From positions 70,011 through 134,010 of the forward strand of contig CAZYQW010000051.1 of assembly GCA_964649825.1 (NCBI GenBank): a stretch of 64,000 nucleotides of DNA, read 5' to 3'. Positions within the stretch are counted from its first letter, which is position 1; each line of letters begins with the position of its first letter. Shown here one piece after another: positions 1-7,269 of the stretch. The translations under genes and the position numbers were made by a program. Under the pieces are notes generated by a model. The model had not been told where the DNA came from, made no database searches, and worked only from the letters and a program-made list of their open reading frames with translations. The DNA comes from CAZYQW01 sp964649825. GTDB lineage: Bacteria; Planctomycetota; B15-G4; JADJEK01.

Positions 1-963
1 TTCGGACCCCGGGTCTCCGTCTACCGCGCCGCGCCGTCGCCGGCGGAACGGCGCCCGATCCACGAGCCGCTCGTCACCGGCGTGCGGTCGATCGACGGCC
101 TCCTGACGCTCGGAAAGGGGCAGCGCATCGGGATCTTCGCGGGAGCGGGCGTCGGAAAGAGCACGCTGCTCGGCGCGCTGGCGTCGCGGTCGCGCGCCGA
201 CGTGACCGTGATCGGGCTCATCGGCGAGCGAGGGCGCGAGGTGTACGACTTCGTGCGGGAGTCGCTCGGAGACGAAGGGCTCGCGCGGTCGGTCGTGGTC
301 GCCGCGCCGTCCGACGCGCCGCCGCTGCAGCGGCAGAAGGCGCCGTTCACCGCGACCGCGATCGCGGAGTCGTTCTCCGACGTGGGCAAGGACGTCCTGC
401 TCGTCATGGACTCCCTGACCCGGTTCGGCGCGGCGTCGCGCGAGATCGGCCTCGCTCTCGGCGAGCCGCCGACCGCCAAGGGATACCCGCCGTCGCTCTT
501 CTCCGAGCTGCCGAAGCTGGTGGAGCGCGCCGGCAATTTCGAGCGCGGCAGCGTGACCGGCATCTACACCGTGCTCGTCGAAGGCGACGACCTCACCGAC
601 CCGGTCGCGGACGCGATCCGTTCGCTGATCGATGGCCACGTCGTCCTCGCGCGTTCGCTCGCCGAACGGGGCCATTACCCGGCCGTCGACGTGCTCGCGA
701 GCGTGAGCCGGCTCATGCCGAACCTGGTCACCGAAGGCGAACGCGAGGCGGCGAACCGCTTCCGCCGTTCGCTCGCCGTCTATCGCGACCACAAGGACCT
801 CATCGACGTCGGCGCCTATCGATCGGGCGCGGACGCGGAGGTCGATCGGGCGATCGCGTTGATGCCGCGCATGGATGCGTTCCTTCGTCAGGATCTGAGG
901 AAGCCGACCCCTCGGACCGAGACCGTCCGCCTCCTCCAGAAGCTCGCCGGAGGCGACGAATGA
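1..963 (+). CDS. fliI: Flagellar export ATPase FliI (5' truncated)
   Basis: This is the C-terminal 320 residues of the ATPase that powers type III export of flagellar subunits at the cytoplasmic base of the motor. The reading frame is open from base 1, so the N-terminal domain lies outside the window. A Walker A motif (GAGVGKST) is at residues 48-55 of the visible part, a Walker B strand ending in MD follows at about 131-136, and the GYPPS segment typical of FliI/F1-beta ATPases comes after it. The 3' end overlaps the fliJ start by 4 nt (ATGA). The linked fliJ, fliL, fliM and fliN genes favour FliI over a virulence type III ATPase. Confidence 0.96.
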   Translation, partial: FGPRVSVYRAAPSPAERRPIHEPLVTGVRSIDGLLTLGKGQRIGIFAGAGVGKSTLLGALASRSRADVTVIGLIGERGREVYDFVRESLGDEGLARSVVVAAPSDAPPLQRQKAPFTATAIAESFSDVGKDVLLVMDSLTRFGAASREIGLALGEPPTAKGYPPSLFSELPKLVERAGNFERGSVTGIYTVLVEGDDLTDPVADAIRSLIDGHVVLARSLAERGHYPAVDVLASVSRLMPNLVTEGEREAANRFRRSLAVYRDHKDLIDVGAYRSGADAEVDRAIALMPRMDAFLRQDLRKPTPRTETVRLLQKLAGGDE

Positions 964-1430
964 AGGCCCGCGGCACGCTCCAGCGACTCATCGGCCTGCG
1001 CGGCCACGAGGAGAAAGTGCGCCGGCAGGCGCTCGGTCGCGCGCTTCGCGACGAGGAGGTCGTCCGAAACCGCGAGTCGAGCGCACGCGACGAGCTCGCG
1101 GCGGCGCGAAGGAACCTCGCGACGATGACCAGCGCGGCCTGCACGGGCGGCGAGCTCCGCCGTCGCCACGATCGCGTGCTCGGCATGGAGCGCGTCGTCG
1201 AGGCCCGAGTTCGAGACTCCGCCGCCGCCGCTCGGCGTCGCGTCCAGGCGGAGCAGGAGTACCTGATCGCTCGGCGCGACCGTCGCGCCCTCGAACGGGT
1301 CGACGAGACGCGAGCCCGCGAGCAAGCGGCCGAGCGCCGGCGGCTCGAACGGCGAGAGATGGACGAGGTGGCGATCTTCAGATTCGTGAGCGCGGAGCGC
1401 GCTCCGTTCGAACGGACCGAGGAGGAGTGA
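960..1430 (+). CDS. fliJ: FliJ-like flagellar export stalk/chaperone
   Basis: This 156-residue, highly charged protein is rich in Arg, Glu and Ala and appears almost wholly alpha-helical, as expected for the coiled-coil FliJ stalk that sits in the FliI ring and helps couple export to ATP hydrolysis. The start ATG overlaps the fliI stop codon, implying translational coupling. The length is close to that of FliJ (about 147 residues). Sequence identity across the family is low, so the call rests mainly on position immediately after fliI, size and coiled-coil character. Confidence 0.82.
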   Translation: MKARGTLQRLIGLRGHEEKVRRQALGRALRDEEVVRNRESSARDELAAARRNLATMTSAACTGGELRRRHDRVLGMERVVEARVRDSAAAARRRVQAEQEYLIARRDRRALERVDETRAREQAAERRRLERREMDEVAIFRFVSAERAPFERTEEE

Positions 1431-1433
1431 TCG

Positions 1434-2243
1434 ATGGCCGAGAAGAACGCCGTCAAGAACGCGGCGCGGATCGGTGCTTTCGTGTGCGGCGCGGTGTTCC
1501 TGTTCTCCGCTGGCCTCGTCGGGACGCTCGGTCTGCGAGGCAAGCTGACCGCCGCGTACCTCGGACCGCTGATCGGTCGCGAGTCGGACTTGTCGGACCT
1601 CGACCGGCTGCACGCCGAGCTGCAGGTCAAGACGCCCGGCCCGGGGGGCGCGCCCGCGCGCTCCGGAGCGGGGAGCGCGATGCCGGACGCGCCGCCGCTG
1701 ATCATGCTCCCGTCGGTGGCGCTGCCGTCGCCGTTCTCGGGCAGCGAGACGCGCCAGCTCTTCCAGGAGCTCGAGGCGGCGCGCTCGGAGCTCACCGAGC
1801 GGGTGGCTCGCGTGCGACGTGAGGAGAAGGACCTCGAGATCGTCCGCGCCGACCTGAACCGGCGCTGGGACGAGTTGAACCGCCGCGAGTACGAGCTTCG
1901 CGAGCGGTCGCAGTCCGTTTCGGTCGAGCAGGACGAACTCGCGGACGATGCAGCGGCGAAGGCGCAGCGGCTCATGGGGGACGTGCTCGTCTTGAAGCAG
2001 TCCGAGATCGCGAACCTGAAGAGCCTCGCGGAGGACGTCCAGAAGATGCCGGCGACGGCCGCGGCGGCGCTCCTGCAGGAGAAACCGGCGGAGCGCGCGG
2101 CGTCGATCCTGACGTTCGTGAGCCCGCGCGAGTCGGCGAAGATTCTCGCTGCAATGCCCCCCAAGTTTGCATCGATGGTGACCGAGAAGATGTTGGCGAT
2201 CCTCCATCCCGAGCAGGACGTTTCCGGAGACTCGAAGCCGTGA
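1434..2243 (+). CDS. MotE-like flagellar protein with MgtE-N-like domain
   Basis: The 269-residue product has one N-terminal membrane segment (about residues 13-35), a Pro/Gly/Ala-rich linker, a long charged coiled coil (about 105-190) and a C-terminal helical module (about 200-262). That module contains repeated A-SIL-F/A-KILA-M patterns resembling the MgtE N-terminal/FliG-like fold. This architecture matches MotE-family proteins, which in some bacteria act as periplasmic chaperones of stator components. Position between fliJ and fliL fits a stator or basal-body role. Its ATG follows the fliJ stop by 3 nt and its end overlaps fliL by 4 nt. The exact function is inferred from architecture and context. 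Confidence 0.75.
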   Translation: MAEKNAVKNAARIGAFVCGAVFLFSAGLVGTLGLRGKLTAAYLGPLIGRESDLSDLDRLHAELQVKTPGPGGAPARSGAGSAMPDAPPLIMLPSVALPSPFSGSETRQLFQELEAARSELTERVARVRREEKDLEIVRADLNRRWDELNRREYELRERSQSVSVEQDELADDAAAKAQRLMGDVLVLKQSEIANLKSLAEDVQKMPATAAAALLQEKPAERAASILTFVSPRESAKILAAMPPKFASMVTEKMLAILHPEQDVSGDSKP

Positions 2244-2743
2244 CGGAAGAACAGAAGAAGACCGAGGACGCCGGCCCAACGACGCCGGGTCCACGAGGAA
2301 GAGGACTCCTCCTCCTGGTGGTGGGAACCGTGGTGTGCATCGGGAGCGCGGCCGTGGTGGGCGTCATCGCGTTCCCGGATACGCACGCCGAGGTCCACGA
2401 CGAGGACGAGCAGGAGGAACGGCTGACCGTGCTCGTCCCGGTCCCCAAAGTGCTCGTCAACCTCGCGGAGAGCAATGGTCGCCGCCTCCTCCAGTCGACG
2501 CTGAGCCTCGAGCTCGAGACGACCCAGAGCGCGAACGAGGCGGAGAGCATCGAGGAACTCCTCCCGCGCGTTCAGGACGCGCTGATCAAGGTTCTGTCGT
2601 CGTTCAAGGAAAGCGACCTGGACGGCGCCTCGGCGAAGGAGTTCGCCCAGACTCGAATACGTGACCACTTGAACGGGACGCTGTTCGAGGACGCGCCCCG
2701 CCGCATCACCGGGGTCTACTTCACCGAGTTCGTGATCCAGTAG
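2240..2743 (+). CDS. fliL: Flagellar basal body-associated protein FliL
   Basis: FliL is an inner-membrane protein that surrounds and supports stator units at the flagellar motor. This 167-residue copy has a short cytoplasmic tail, one transmembrane helix (about residues 22-45) and a periplasmic domain with the FliL-typical pattern: a strand with VPKVLVNLA, a strand with LQSTLSLELE, then helices ending in an FTEFVIQ C-terminus. It uses a GTG start overlapping the preceding stop codon (GTGA), so it is probably translationally coupled. fliM follows after 13 nt. Confidence 0.92.
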   Translation: MTEEQKKTEDAGPTTPGPRGRGLLLLVVGTVVCIGSAAVVGVIAFPDTHAEVHDEDEQEERLTVLVPVPKVLVNLAESNGRRLLQSTLSLELETTQSANEAESIEELLPRVQDALIKVLSSFKESDLDGASAKEFAQTRIRDHLNGTLFEDAPRRITGVYFTEFVIQ

Positions 2744-2756
2744 TGGGAGGGGAGCG

Positions 2757-3740
2757 ATGTCGAAGGAGTTCCATCCCGAAGGAGTCCTGATCAGCCGGCG
2801 CAAGCGCGGCAATCGCGAGCCCCGGATCGATCCGCAGGATTTCCGCCAACCCACCCGGCCGCGCGGGATCCACCAGAAGGCGCTCAAGGTCATCGCGAAC
2901 CGCTTCGGGTTCGCCATCGGTCACGCGCTCGCGAACTACCTGCGCGTGCCGGTCGAGGCCGACGTCGCTTCGGTGGAGATCATGCCGTTCGCGGACGCCG
3001 TCGAGCGCCTGGCCGAGAAGCCGTGGTGGATCCCGCTGGTCGCCCCGGACGACGACCGGTGCGTATTGATCCTCGACCACGTGCTGCAATGGAACATGAT
3101 CAACCACCTCCTCGGAAACGAGCCGCGGGCCGACAAGGCCGCCTCGGCCGGGGAGGAGGAGGACGCCGAGACGACTGCGATCCGTCCGATCGACGTGGAC
3201 GTGATCGGCCCGGTCAGCCGCGCGGCGCTCCGTACGTTCGTCGCCTCGCTCGTGAGGGAGTCGAGCGGCGTCTTTCGTGACGACCGCGAGCCGTTCACGA
3301 TCGACGATGACCGGCGGGGCGAGGGACGCAGCCGGTTCATGCGGGGCTCGGATCGAGTGACGCGATTCTCGGTTACGCTGCGGGAGGGCCCCCGCGAGGC
3401 AGTGGTGGAGTTGCTCGCCGGAGAGGCCGTGCTCGCGCCGCTGCTCGAGGTCGACGACGGCGAACCGGTGGTGCCGAAGCCCGTCGACCGAACCGAGGTC
3501 GAGAACCTCGTGCGCGCGCTCGACGTGACGTTCGCGGCGCGCCTCGGGAACGCGTACGTCGACATGCGCGAGCTGATGGCGCTGAAGCCGGGCGAGGTTC
3601 TCGTCCTGGATCGCCGGGTCGGCGAGCCGCTCGAGCTGCTCGTCGGGTCGAAGGAGAAGTTCATGGGACAGCCGGGACGGTCGTCGGGGCGCAACGCGGT
3701 GCGGATTCTGAGTCGAATCGAAGGCGAGGTGGGCGGATGA
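2757..3740 (+). CDS. fliM: Flagellar motor switch protein FliM
   Basis: FliM forms the middle of the cytoplasmic C-ring and binds phosphorylated CheY to switch rotation. The 327-residue product has the FliM core: a segment reading FAIGHALANYLRVPVEADV early, a middle domain with ILDHVLQWNMINHLLG, and a SpoA/FliN-like C-terminal domain (about residues 245-325) with a GEVLVLDR strand. The start ATG has a strong purine-rich ribosome site (GGGAGGGGAG). The canonical short N-terminal CheY-binding peptide is not clear: the first residues are basic and lack a recognisable LSQ-type motif. The stop overlaps fliN (ATGA). Confidence 0.93.
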   Translation: MSKEFHPEGVLISRRKRGNREPRIDPQDFRQPTRPRGIHQKALKVIANRFGFAIGHALANYLRVPVEADVASVEIMPFADAVERLAEKPWWIPLVAPDDDRCVLILDHVLQWNMINHLLGNEPRADKAASAGEEEDAETTAIRPIDVDVIGPVSRAALRTFVASLVRESSGVFRDDREPFTIDDDRRGEGRSRFMRGSDRVTRFSVTLREGPREAVVELLAGEAVLAPLLEVDDGEPVVPKPVDRTEVENLVRALDVTFAARLGNAYVDMRELMALKPGEVLVLDRRVGEPLELLVGSKEKFMGQPGRSSGRNAVRILSRIEGEVGG

Positions 3741-4132
3741 GCAACGAGACGGACACGAACGACGAGGGATTTCCCGACGAGCCGATGGACGCCGACGTCT
3801 CGGTCGACGTCGCCGACGAGGGTGATTCCGATTCCCGCTCCGCCGCGCGCGCCGAACTTCCCGAGGTGCGCTCGACCGGGGTCTCGACGGACAAGGTCGC
3901 GTCGCTGGACCGCGTCTCGGATCTCAGCGTCCCGGTCTCCGTGGAGCTCGGGAGGACGACCCTCACGGTGCAGCAGATCCTCGAGCTGTCGCCCGGCGTC
4001 GTCGTCGAGCTCGATCAGTCGGCCGATGCTCCGGTCGAGATGTTCGTCCACGGCAAGTGCGTCGCGAAGGGTGAGATCGTCGTCATCGACGACTTCTACG
4101 GGGTCCGGATCACGTCCGTGCGGGAGCCGTGA
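3737..4132 (+). CDS. fliN: Flagellar motor switch protein FliN
   Basis: FliN is the lower C-ring protein that dimerises through its SpoA domain and helps dock export substrates. The 131-residue protein has an acidic, Asp/Ser-rich N-terminal tail (about 1-55). A textbook SpoA domain follows (about 56-131): VPVSVELGRTTLTVQQIL, then a PGVVVELD strand and a DDFYGVRI ending. It overlaps the fliM stop by 4 nt and is the last gene of this operon. A minus-strand gene converges 34 nt downstream. Confidence 0.95.
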   Translation: MSNETDTNDEGFPDEPMDADVSVDVADEGDSDSRSAARAELPEVRSTGVSTDKVASLDRVSDLSVPVSVELGRTTLTVQQILELSPGVVVELDQSADAPVEMFVHGKCVAKGEIVVIDDFYGVRITSVREP

Positions 4133-4166
4133 AGGGGGGGCGGTTCGCGGGCCGAACGTCCGGCGC

Positions 4167-5075
4167 TCACGCCGCGTTGGCGGCCCCCTCGAGAACCTCC
4201 GCGGCGACCTCGGGGAGAACGGCCACGTCGATCTCGAGTCGTTCGAGCGAGCCCGGATCGAGCCCGTGGTCGATCGACATCTGGTTCCAGTCCGGCGGGT
4301 CGACCTGCGTCGCGGCATCGATCCGATGGACGATGCAGTCCGAGAGGTGAACCACGTCGCACATGCGACCGAAGTCGCGGGCGCCGATGCCTTGCGGGTT
4401 CTCCGGAGCCTGATCGTAAGCCAGGCTCGGATCGTGGTGGAGACGGATCCCATGCACGATCGTCTCGGGCAGCTTCCACTGCTGCGCGACCAGGGCGCCG
4501 ACGTCCGAGTGTTGAAGGTCGAGCACGTCGAACTCCGCTTGGTAGTCGATTCCACCTTGCCGGTCCTTGGTCGCCTCGTGCAGGACGGAAACGACGGCCG
4601 GCGACAGGAACCGAGCGAGGATGAGCTTCCCGATGTCGTGGAGGAGCGCCACCGTCGCCGTTTCCGGCGGGAGCGGGCCGCGCACGCGCCGGCAGAGACT
4701 CTCCGCGGAGAGGGAGCACATCACGGAGTGCATCCACATCTCCCCTTCACGGATGTCGTACTCGGGCACGGCCCGTTTCAGGACGCGCGTCGCGGCGGCG
4801 GACACGGCGAGGAAGAGCACCGGGCCGAAGCCGAGACGAACGACCGCCTTGCGGACGGTCGTGATCGGCATGCTGGCCGCGTGCAGCGCGGAGTTCGTCG
4901 TCCTCAGGATCTGCGCGGTGAGCGCCGCATCGCGCTCGATGACCTCCGCGACCGCGCCGACGTCGAAACCGGGTTGCGCCAGGAGCCGCACGAGCTTCGC
5001 CGAGCTCTGCGGCAACGGCGCAAGGGCGCCGACCGTCTCGACGAGCGCATCGATGTCGATCATTTGGTTCCCCAT
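4167..5075 (-). CDS. HDOD domain protein
   Basis: The 302-residue product is almost entirely an HDOD domain (about residues 10-215), an HD-like metal-binding fold common in signalling proteins tied to motility and cell cycle. Visible hallmarks are an N-terminal LPQSSAKLVRLL segment, a D-AL-A-ILR-NS helix typical of HDOD, and LLHDIGK at about residue 150, retaining a full HD pair. Many HDOD proteins lack activity, and no GGDEF, EAL or REC partner domain is present here. It is antisense to and between fliN and the chemoreceptor gene, so a role in motility signalling is likely but unproven. A second in-frame ATG lies 12 nt inside the chosen start. Confidence 0.85.
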   Translation of the reverse strand: MGNQMIDIDALVETVGALAPLPQSSAKLVRLLAQPGFDVGAVAEVIERDAALTAQILRTTNSALHAASMPITTVRKAVVRLGFGPVLFLAVSAAATRVLKRAVPEYDIREGEMWMHSVMCSLSAESLCRRVRGPLPPETATVALLHDIGKLILARFLSPAVVSVLHEATKDRQGGIDYQAEFDVLDLQHSDVGALVAQQWKLPETIVHGIRLHHDPSLAYDQAPENPQGIGARDFGRMCDVVHLSDCIVHRIDAATQVDPPDWNQMSIDHGLDPGSLERLEIDVAVLPEVAAEVLEGAANAA

Positions 5076-5091
5076 TCTCAGAGACCTCTCC

Positions 5092-5117
5092 GAGCCGCCT
5101 CCCCCGCGGAGCGGCTC
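5092..5117. repeat. Inverted repeat upstream of HDOD gene
   Basis: GAGCCGC (5092-5098) and GCGGCTC (5111-5117) form a perfect 7-bp stem with a 12-nt loop in the leader of the HDOD gene. It could be an operator or an RNA hairpin. No T-tract follows on either strand, so a simple terminator is not supported. Confidence 0.4.
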
Positions 5118-5136
5118 TGCATGCCTACCTGGAACG

Positions 5137-5144
5137 TTATCGGT
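5137..5144 (-). promoter_or_regulatory. Possible FliA (sigma-28)-type -10 for HDOD gene
   Basis: The minus strand reads ACCGATAA, one mismatch from the flagellar sigma-28 -10 consensus GCCGATAA, 62 nt upstream of the HDOD start. The -35 region is weak (CAAG rather than TAAA). The context between motility genes supports the idea, but the match is short. Confidence 0.3.
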
Positions 5145-5267
5145 CGATGGAGTTCGCGGACTTGGGGGCCGAAATCGAACAAGTTTTTCTGGCCCTTTCG
5201 AAGAGCACGTTTGCGTCGTTCCCGGACGAGGTGGGGTGACGTACGCGGTGCTCGGCCGCCCGCGCCG

Positions 5268-5296
5268 TCAAGGCGTGACCCCGAGTCTGCCGATGA
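5268..5296 (+). promoter_or_regulatory. Possible FliA-type promoter for chemoreceptor
   Basis: TCAA (5268-5271) and GCCGATGA (5289-5296) resemble the sigma-28 elements TAAA and GCCGATAA, but with a 17-nt spacer instead of 15. If real, transcription would start near 5305, downstream of the ATG at 5293. That supports GTG 5371 as the chemoreceptor start. Confidence 0.3.
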
Positions 5297-5370
5297 ACGA
5301 CCACGTGTTCACGCAGCTTGTGGGGATCCTCGCAGCGGGTCCCTTCATCACGCCATTGGAGACGACGACC

Positions 5371-7119
5371 GTGCGATCCGTGACGATCCGGCAGAAGCTC
5401 TTTCTCATGACCGGCCTGAGCGCCGTGCTCCTCTTGGTTACCGGGGGGATCGGAGTCTGGAGCCTTGAAGAGATGATTCGGCGCCTCCATTCCGTCGAGG
5501 TGACGGGAGACGCCCTCCGCAACCACCTGGAGGCCGACCTGATGCTCGACCTGGTGCACGGTGACGTCCTCGCGCTTCTTCGCTCGCAGGAGGACGGCCA
5601 CCGCCTCGAGCAGCGAGCCGCGCTCGACCGGCACCTCGACACCATCACCAACGTCGCGGCCCTGAACCGTGATCTTGCCCTGACGGGGAAGGTCGGGGAC
5701 GCGCTCGAGCCGTTGGATCCCCTGTGGGTGCGGTACACGCATGCGGCCGCCGCGGTCGCCGACGTGGCAACGTCGAACGAGACCCTGGTCAAGCAACGGC
5801 TCGACGACTTCGAGGCGGCCTACGCCGAGGTCGAGCGTCGTTCGGGGGCGGTCGCGGAGCTGATCGAGGACGAGAACGATGCCGAGGTCGCGGCGGCGGA
5901 GTCGGATCAGGACGCCACCGAGGCGGCCTCGATCACGACGATCATCCTCAGCATCTTCATCCTCGTCGTCACGATGCACTTCCTGGGCACGAGCATCCGC
6001 CGTCCGCTCGCCAAGGTCTCCGCCCGCCTCCGCGAGGTCGCGGCGGGCGACGGGGACCTGACGGCACGAGTCGACTACGCCGCTGGCGACGAGATCGGCG
6101 AGCTGGCCCGCAACTTCAATACGTTCGTGGAGAAGGTCGACCACACCGTGTCGGAGATTCGGGAGAACGCAGGCTCGCTCGCGGCGGCGGCGGAGGAGCT
6201 GGCCGTCGTGAGCCGCCAGTTCACCGAGAGCAGCGAGACGGGGAGGTCCCAGTCGAACCGGGCGTTCTCGGCGGCCGAGGGCGTCAGTGCGCACGTGACC
6301 AGCGTCGCGTCGAACGTCGACCAGTTGTCGGCGGCGATTCGAGAGATCGCGAGCAACGCGGCCGAGGCGTCCACCGTGGCGAGCCAGGCCGCCTCGCTGG
6401 CGCGGAACGCGAATGAGACGGTGGAGCAGCTCGGTCAGGGAAGCGCGCACATCGGCGAGGTGCTGCAGTCGATCACCGCGGTCGCCCAGAAGACGAATCT
6501 CCTCGCGCTGAACGCGACGATCGAGGCGGCGCGCGCCGGCGAGGCCGGAAAAGGGTTCGCGGTGGTGGCGAACGAAGTGAAGGAGCTCGCCAACCAGGCC
6601 GCGGTCTCGACCGACGACATCGGCCGGCGCATCGAGGGCGTGCAGGACCACATCACGAAGGTGGTCGACGCGATCGAGCGGATCTCGCAGGTGGTCGAGC
6701 AGATCAACGAACGCCAGTCCAGCATCGCCAGCGCCGTCGAGGAGCAGAGCGCCGTGGCGAACGACATGGGACGGTCGGTCCAGAGCGCGGCGAGCGGCGC
6801 GAGCGAGATCTCGTCGCTGATGGAATCCGCGGCGCGCACGTCCGAGTCAGCGAATCAGGGCGCGGCGGAAGCGGCGCAGGCGGCCGAGGAGGTGGCACGG
6901 ATGGCGGCGACTCTCCAGCACCTCGTCTCGCAGTTCCACTGCTCCGAGCGTTCCCAGGCCCCCTCTTGGTCGGAGGGGCAACCGGACGAGCTCGCCTCCC
7001 CGTGGAACGCGAACGGCGGCTCGACCACCGTGTCGTCGAGGTCGAGCCCGGCCGCGAACCGGAGCCCCGGACCCGCGCGCGAGTCGTCGCGCGAGGTGGA
7101 GCCGATGTTCAAGGTCTGA
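5371..7119 (+). CDS. Methyl-accepting chemotaxis protein
   Basis: This is a 582-residue transmembrane chemoreceptor. It has a short cytoplasmic start, TM1 (about residues 9-30), a periplasmic four-helix-bundle-like sensor (31-180), TM2 (about 183-205), a HAMP domain (206-260) and a long cytoplasmic signalling coiled coil. The conserved hairpin tip for CheA/CheW binding includes TNLLALNATIEAARAGEAGKGF (about 373-395, shown here only by its consensus elements). There is no C-terminal NWETF-like CheR-tethering pentapeptide. GTG 5371 is chosen because TTGGAG lies 9 nt upstream and the protein then starts right before TM1. An ATG at 5293 is an alternative. It lies directly upstream of cheA and is probably its cognate receptor. 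Confidence 0.94.
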   Translation: MRSVTIRQKLFLMTGLSAVLLLVTGGIGVWSLEEMIRRLHSVEVTGDALRNHLEADLMLDLVHGDVLALLRSQEDGHRLEQRAALDRHLDTITNVAALNRDLALTGKVGDALEPLDPLWVRYTHAAAAVADVATSNETLVKQRLDDFEAAYAEVERRSGAVAELIEDENDAEVAAAESDQDATEAASITTIILSIFILVVTMHFLGTSIRRPLAKVSARLREVAAGDGDLTARVDYAAGDEIGELARNFNTFVEKVDHTVSEIRENAGSLAAAAEELAVVSRQFTESSETGRSQSNRAFSAAEGVSAHVTSVASNVDQLSAAIREIASNAAEASTVASQAASLARNANETVEQLGQGSAHIGEVLQSITAVAQKTNLLALNATIEAARAGEAGKGFAVVANEVKELANQAAVSTDDIGRRIEGVQDHITKVVDAIERISQVVEQINERQSSIASAVEEQSAVANDMGRSVQSAASGASEISSLMESAARTSESANQGAAEAAQAAEEVARMAATLQHLVSQFHCSERSQAPSWSEGQPDELASPWNANGGSTTVSSRSSPAANRSPGPARESSREVEPMFKV

Positions 7120-7269
7120 CCCGGACCAGGTCGCCGGACGCGAGCGCCGTCCGTCGATTCGTCGCGATCCCGGTCTCAAGGCGAACCGCGCGGCGAGCCG
7201 AAGTAGGCGACGCGGTCCTGCTTGCCGAGCAGTCCCATCACGTTTCCAACGAAGGGCGGGTCAGCTGAG

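Noticed and set aside
4141..4158. Hairpin GTTCG-CGGGC-CGAAC between fliN and the HDOD gene as a terminator
   Set aside because: The stem is only 5 bp and is not followed by a T-tract on either strand.
5187..5205. TGGCCC...GAGC near 5190 as a sigma-54 promoter
   Set aside because: GG-to-GC spacing is 14 nt instead of 12.
5293..5370. Upstream ATG 5293 as the chemoreceptor start
   Set aside because: It would add 26 residues before TM1 and overlaps a candidate -10. GTG 5371 has a good ribosome site (TTGGAG) and gives a typical N-terminus.
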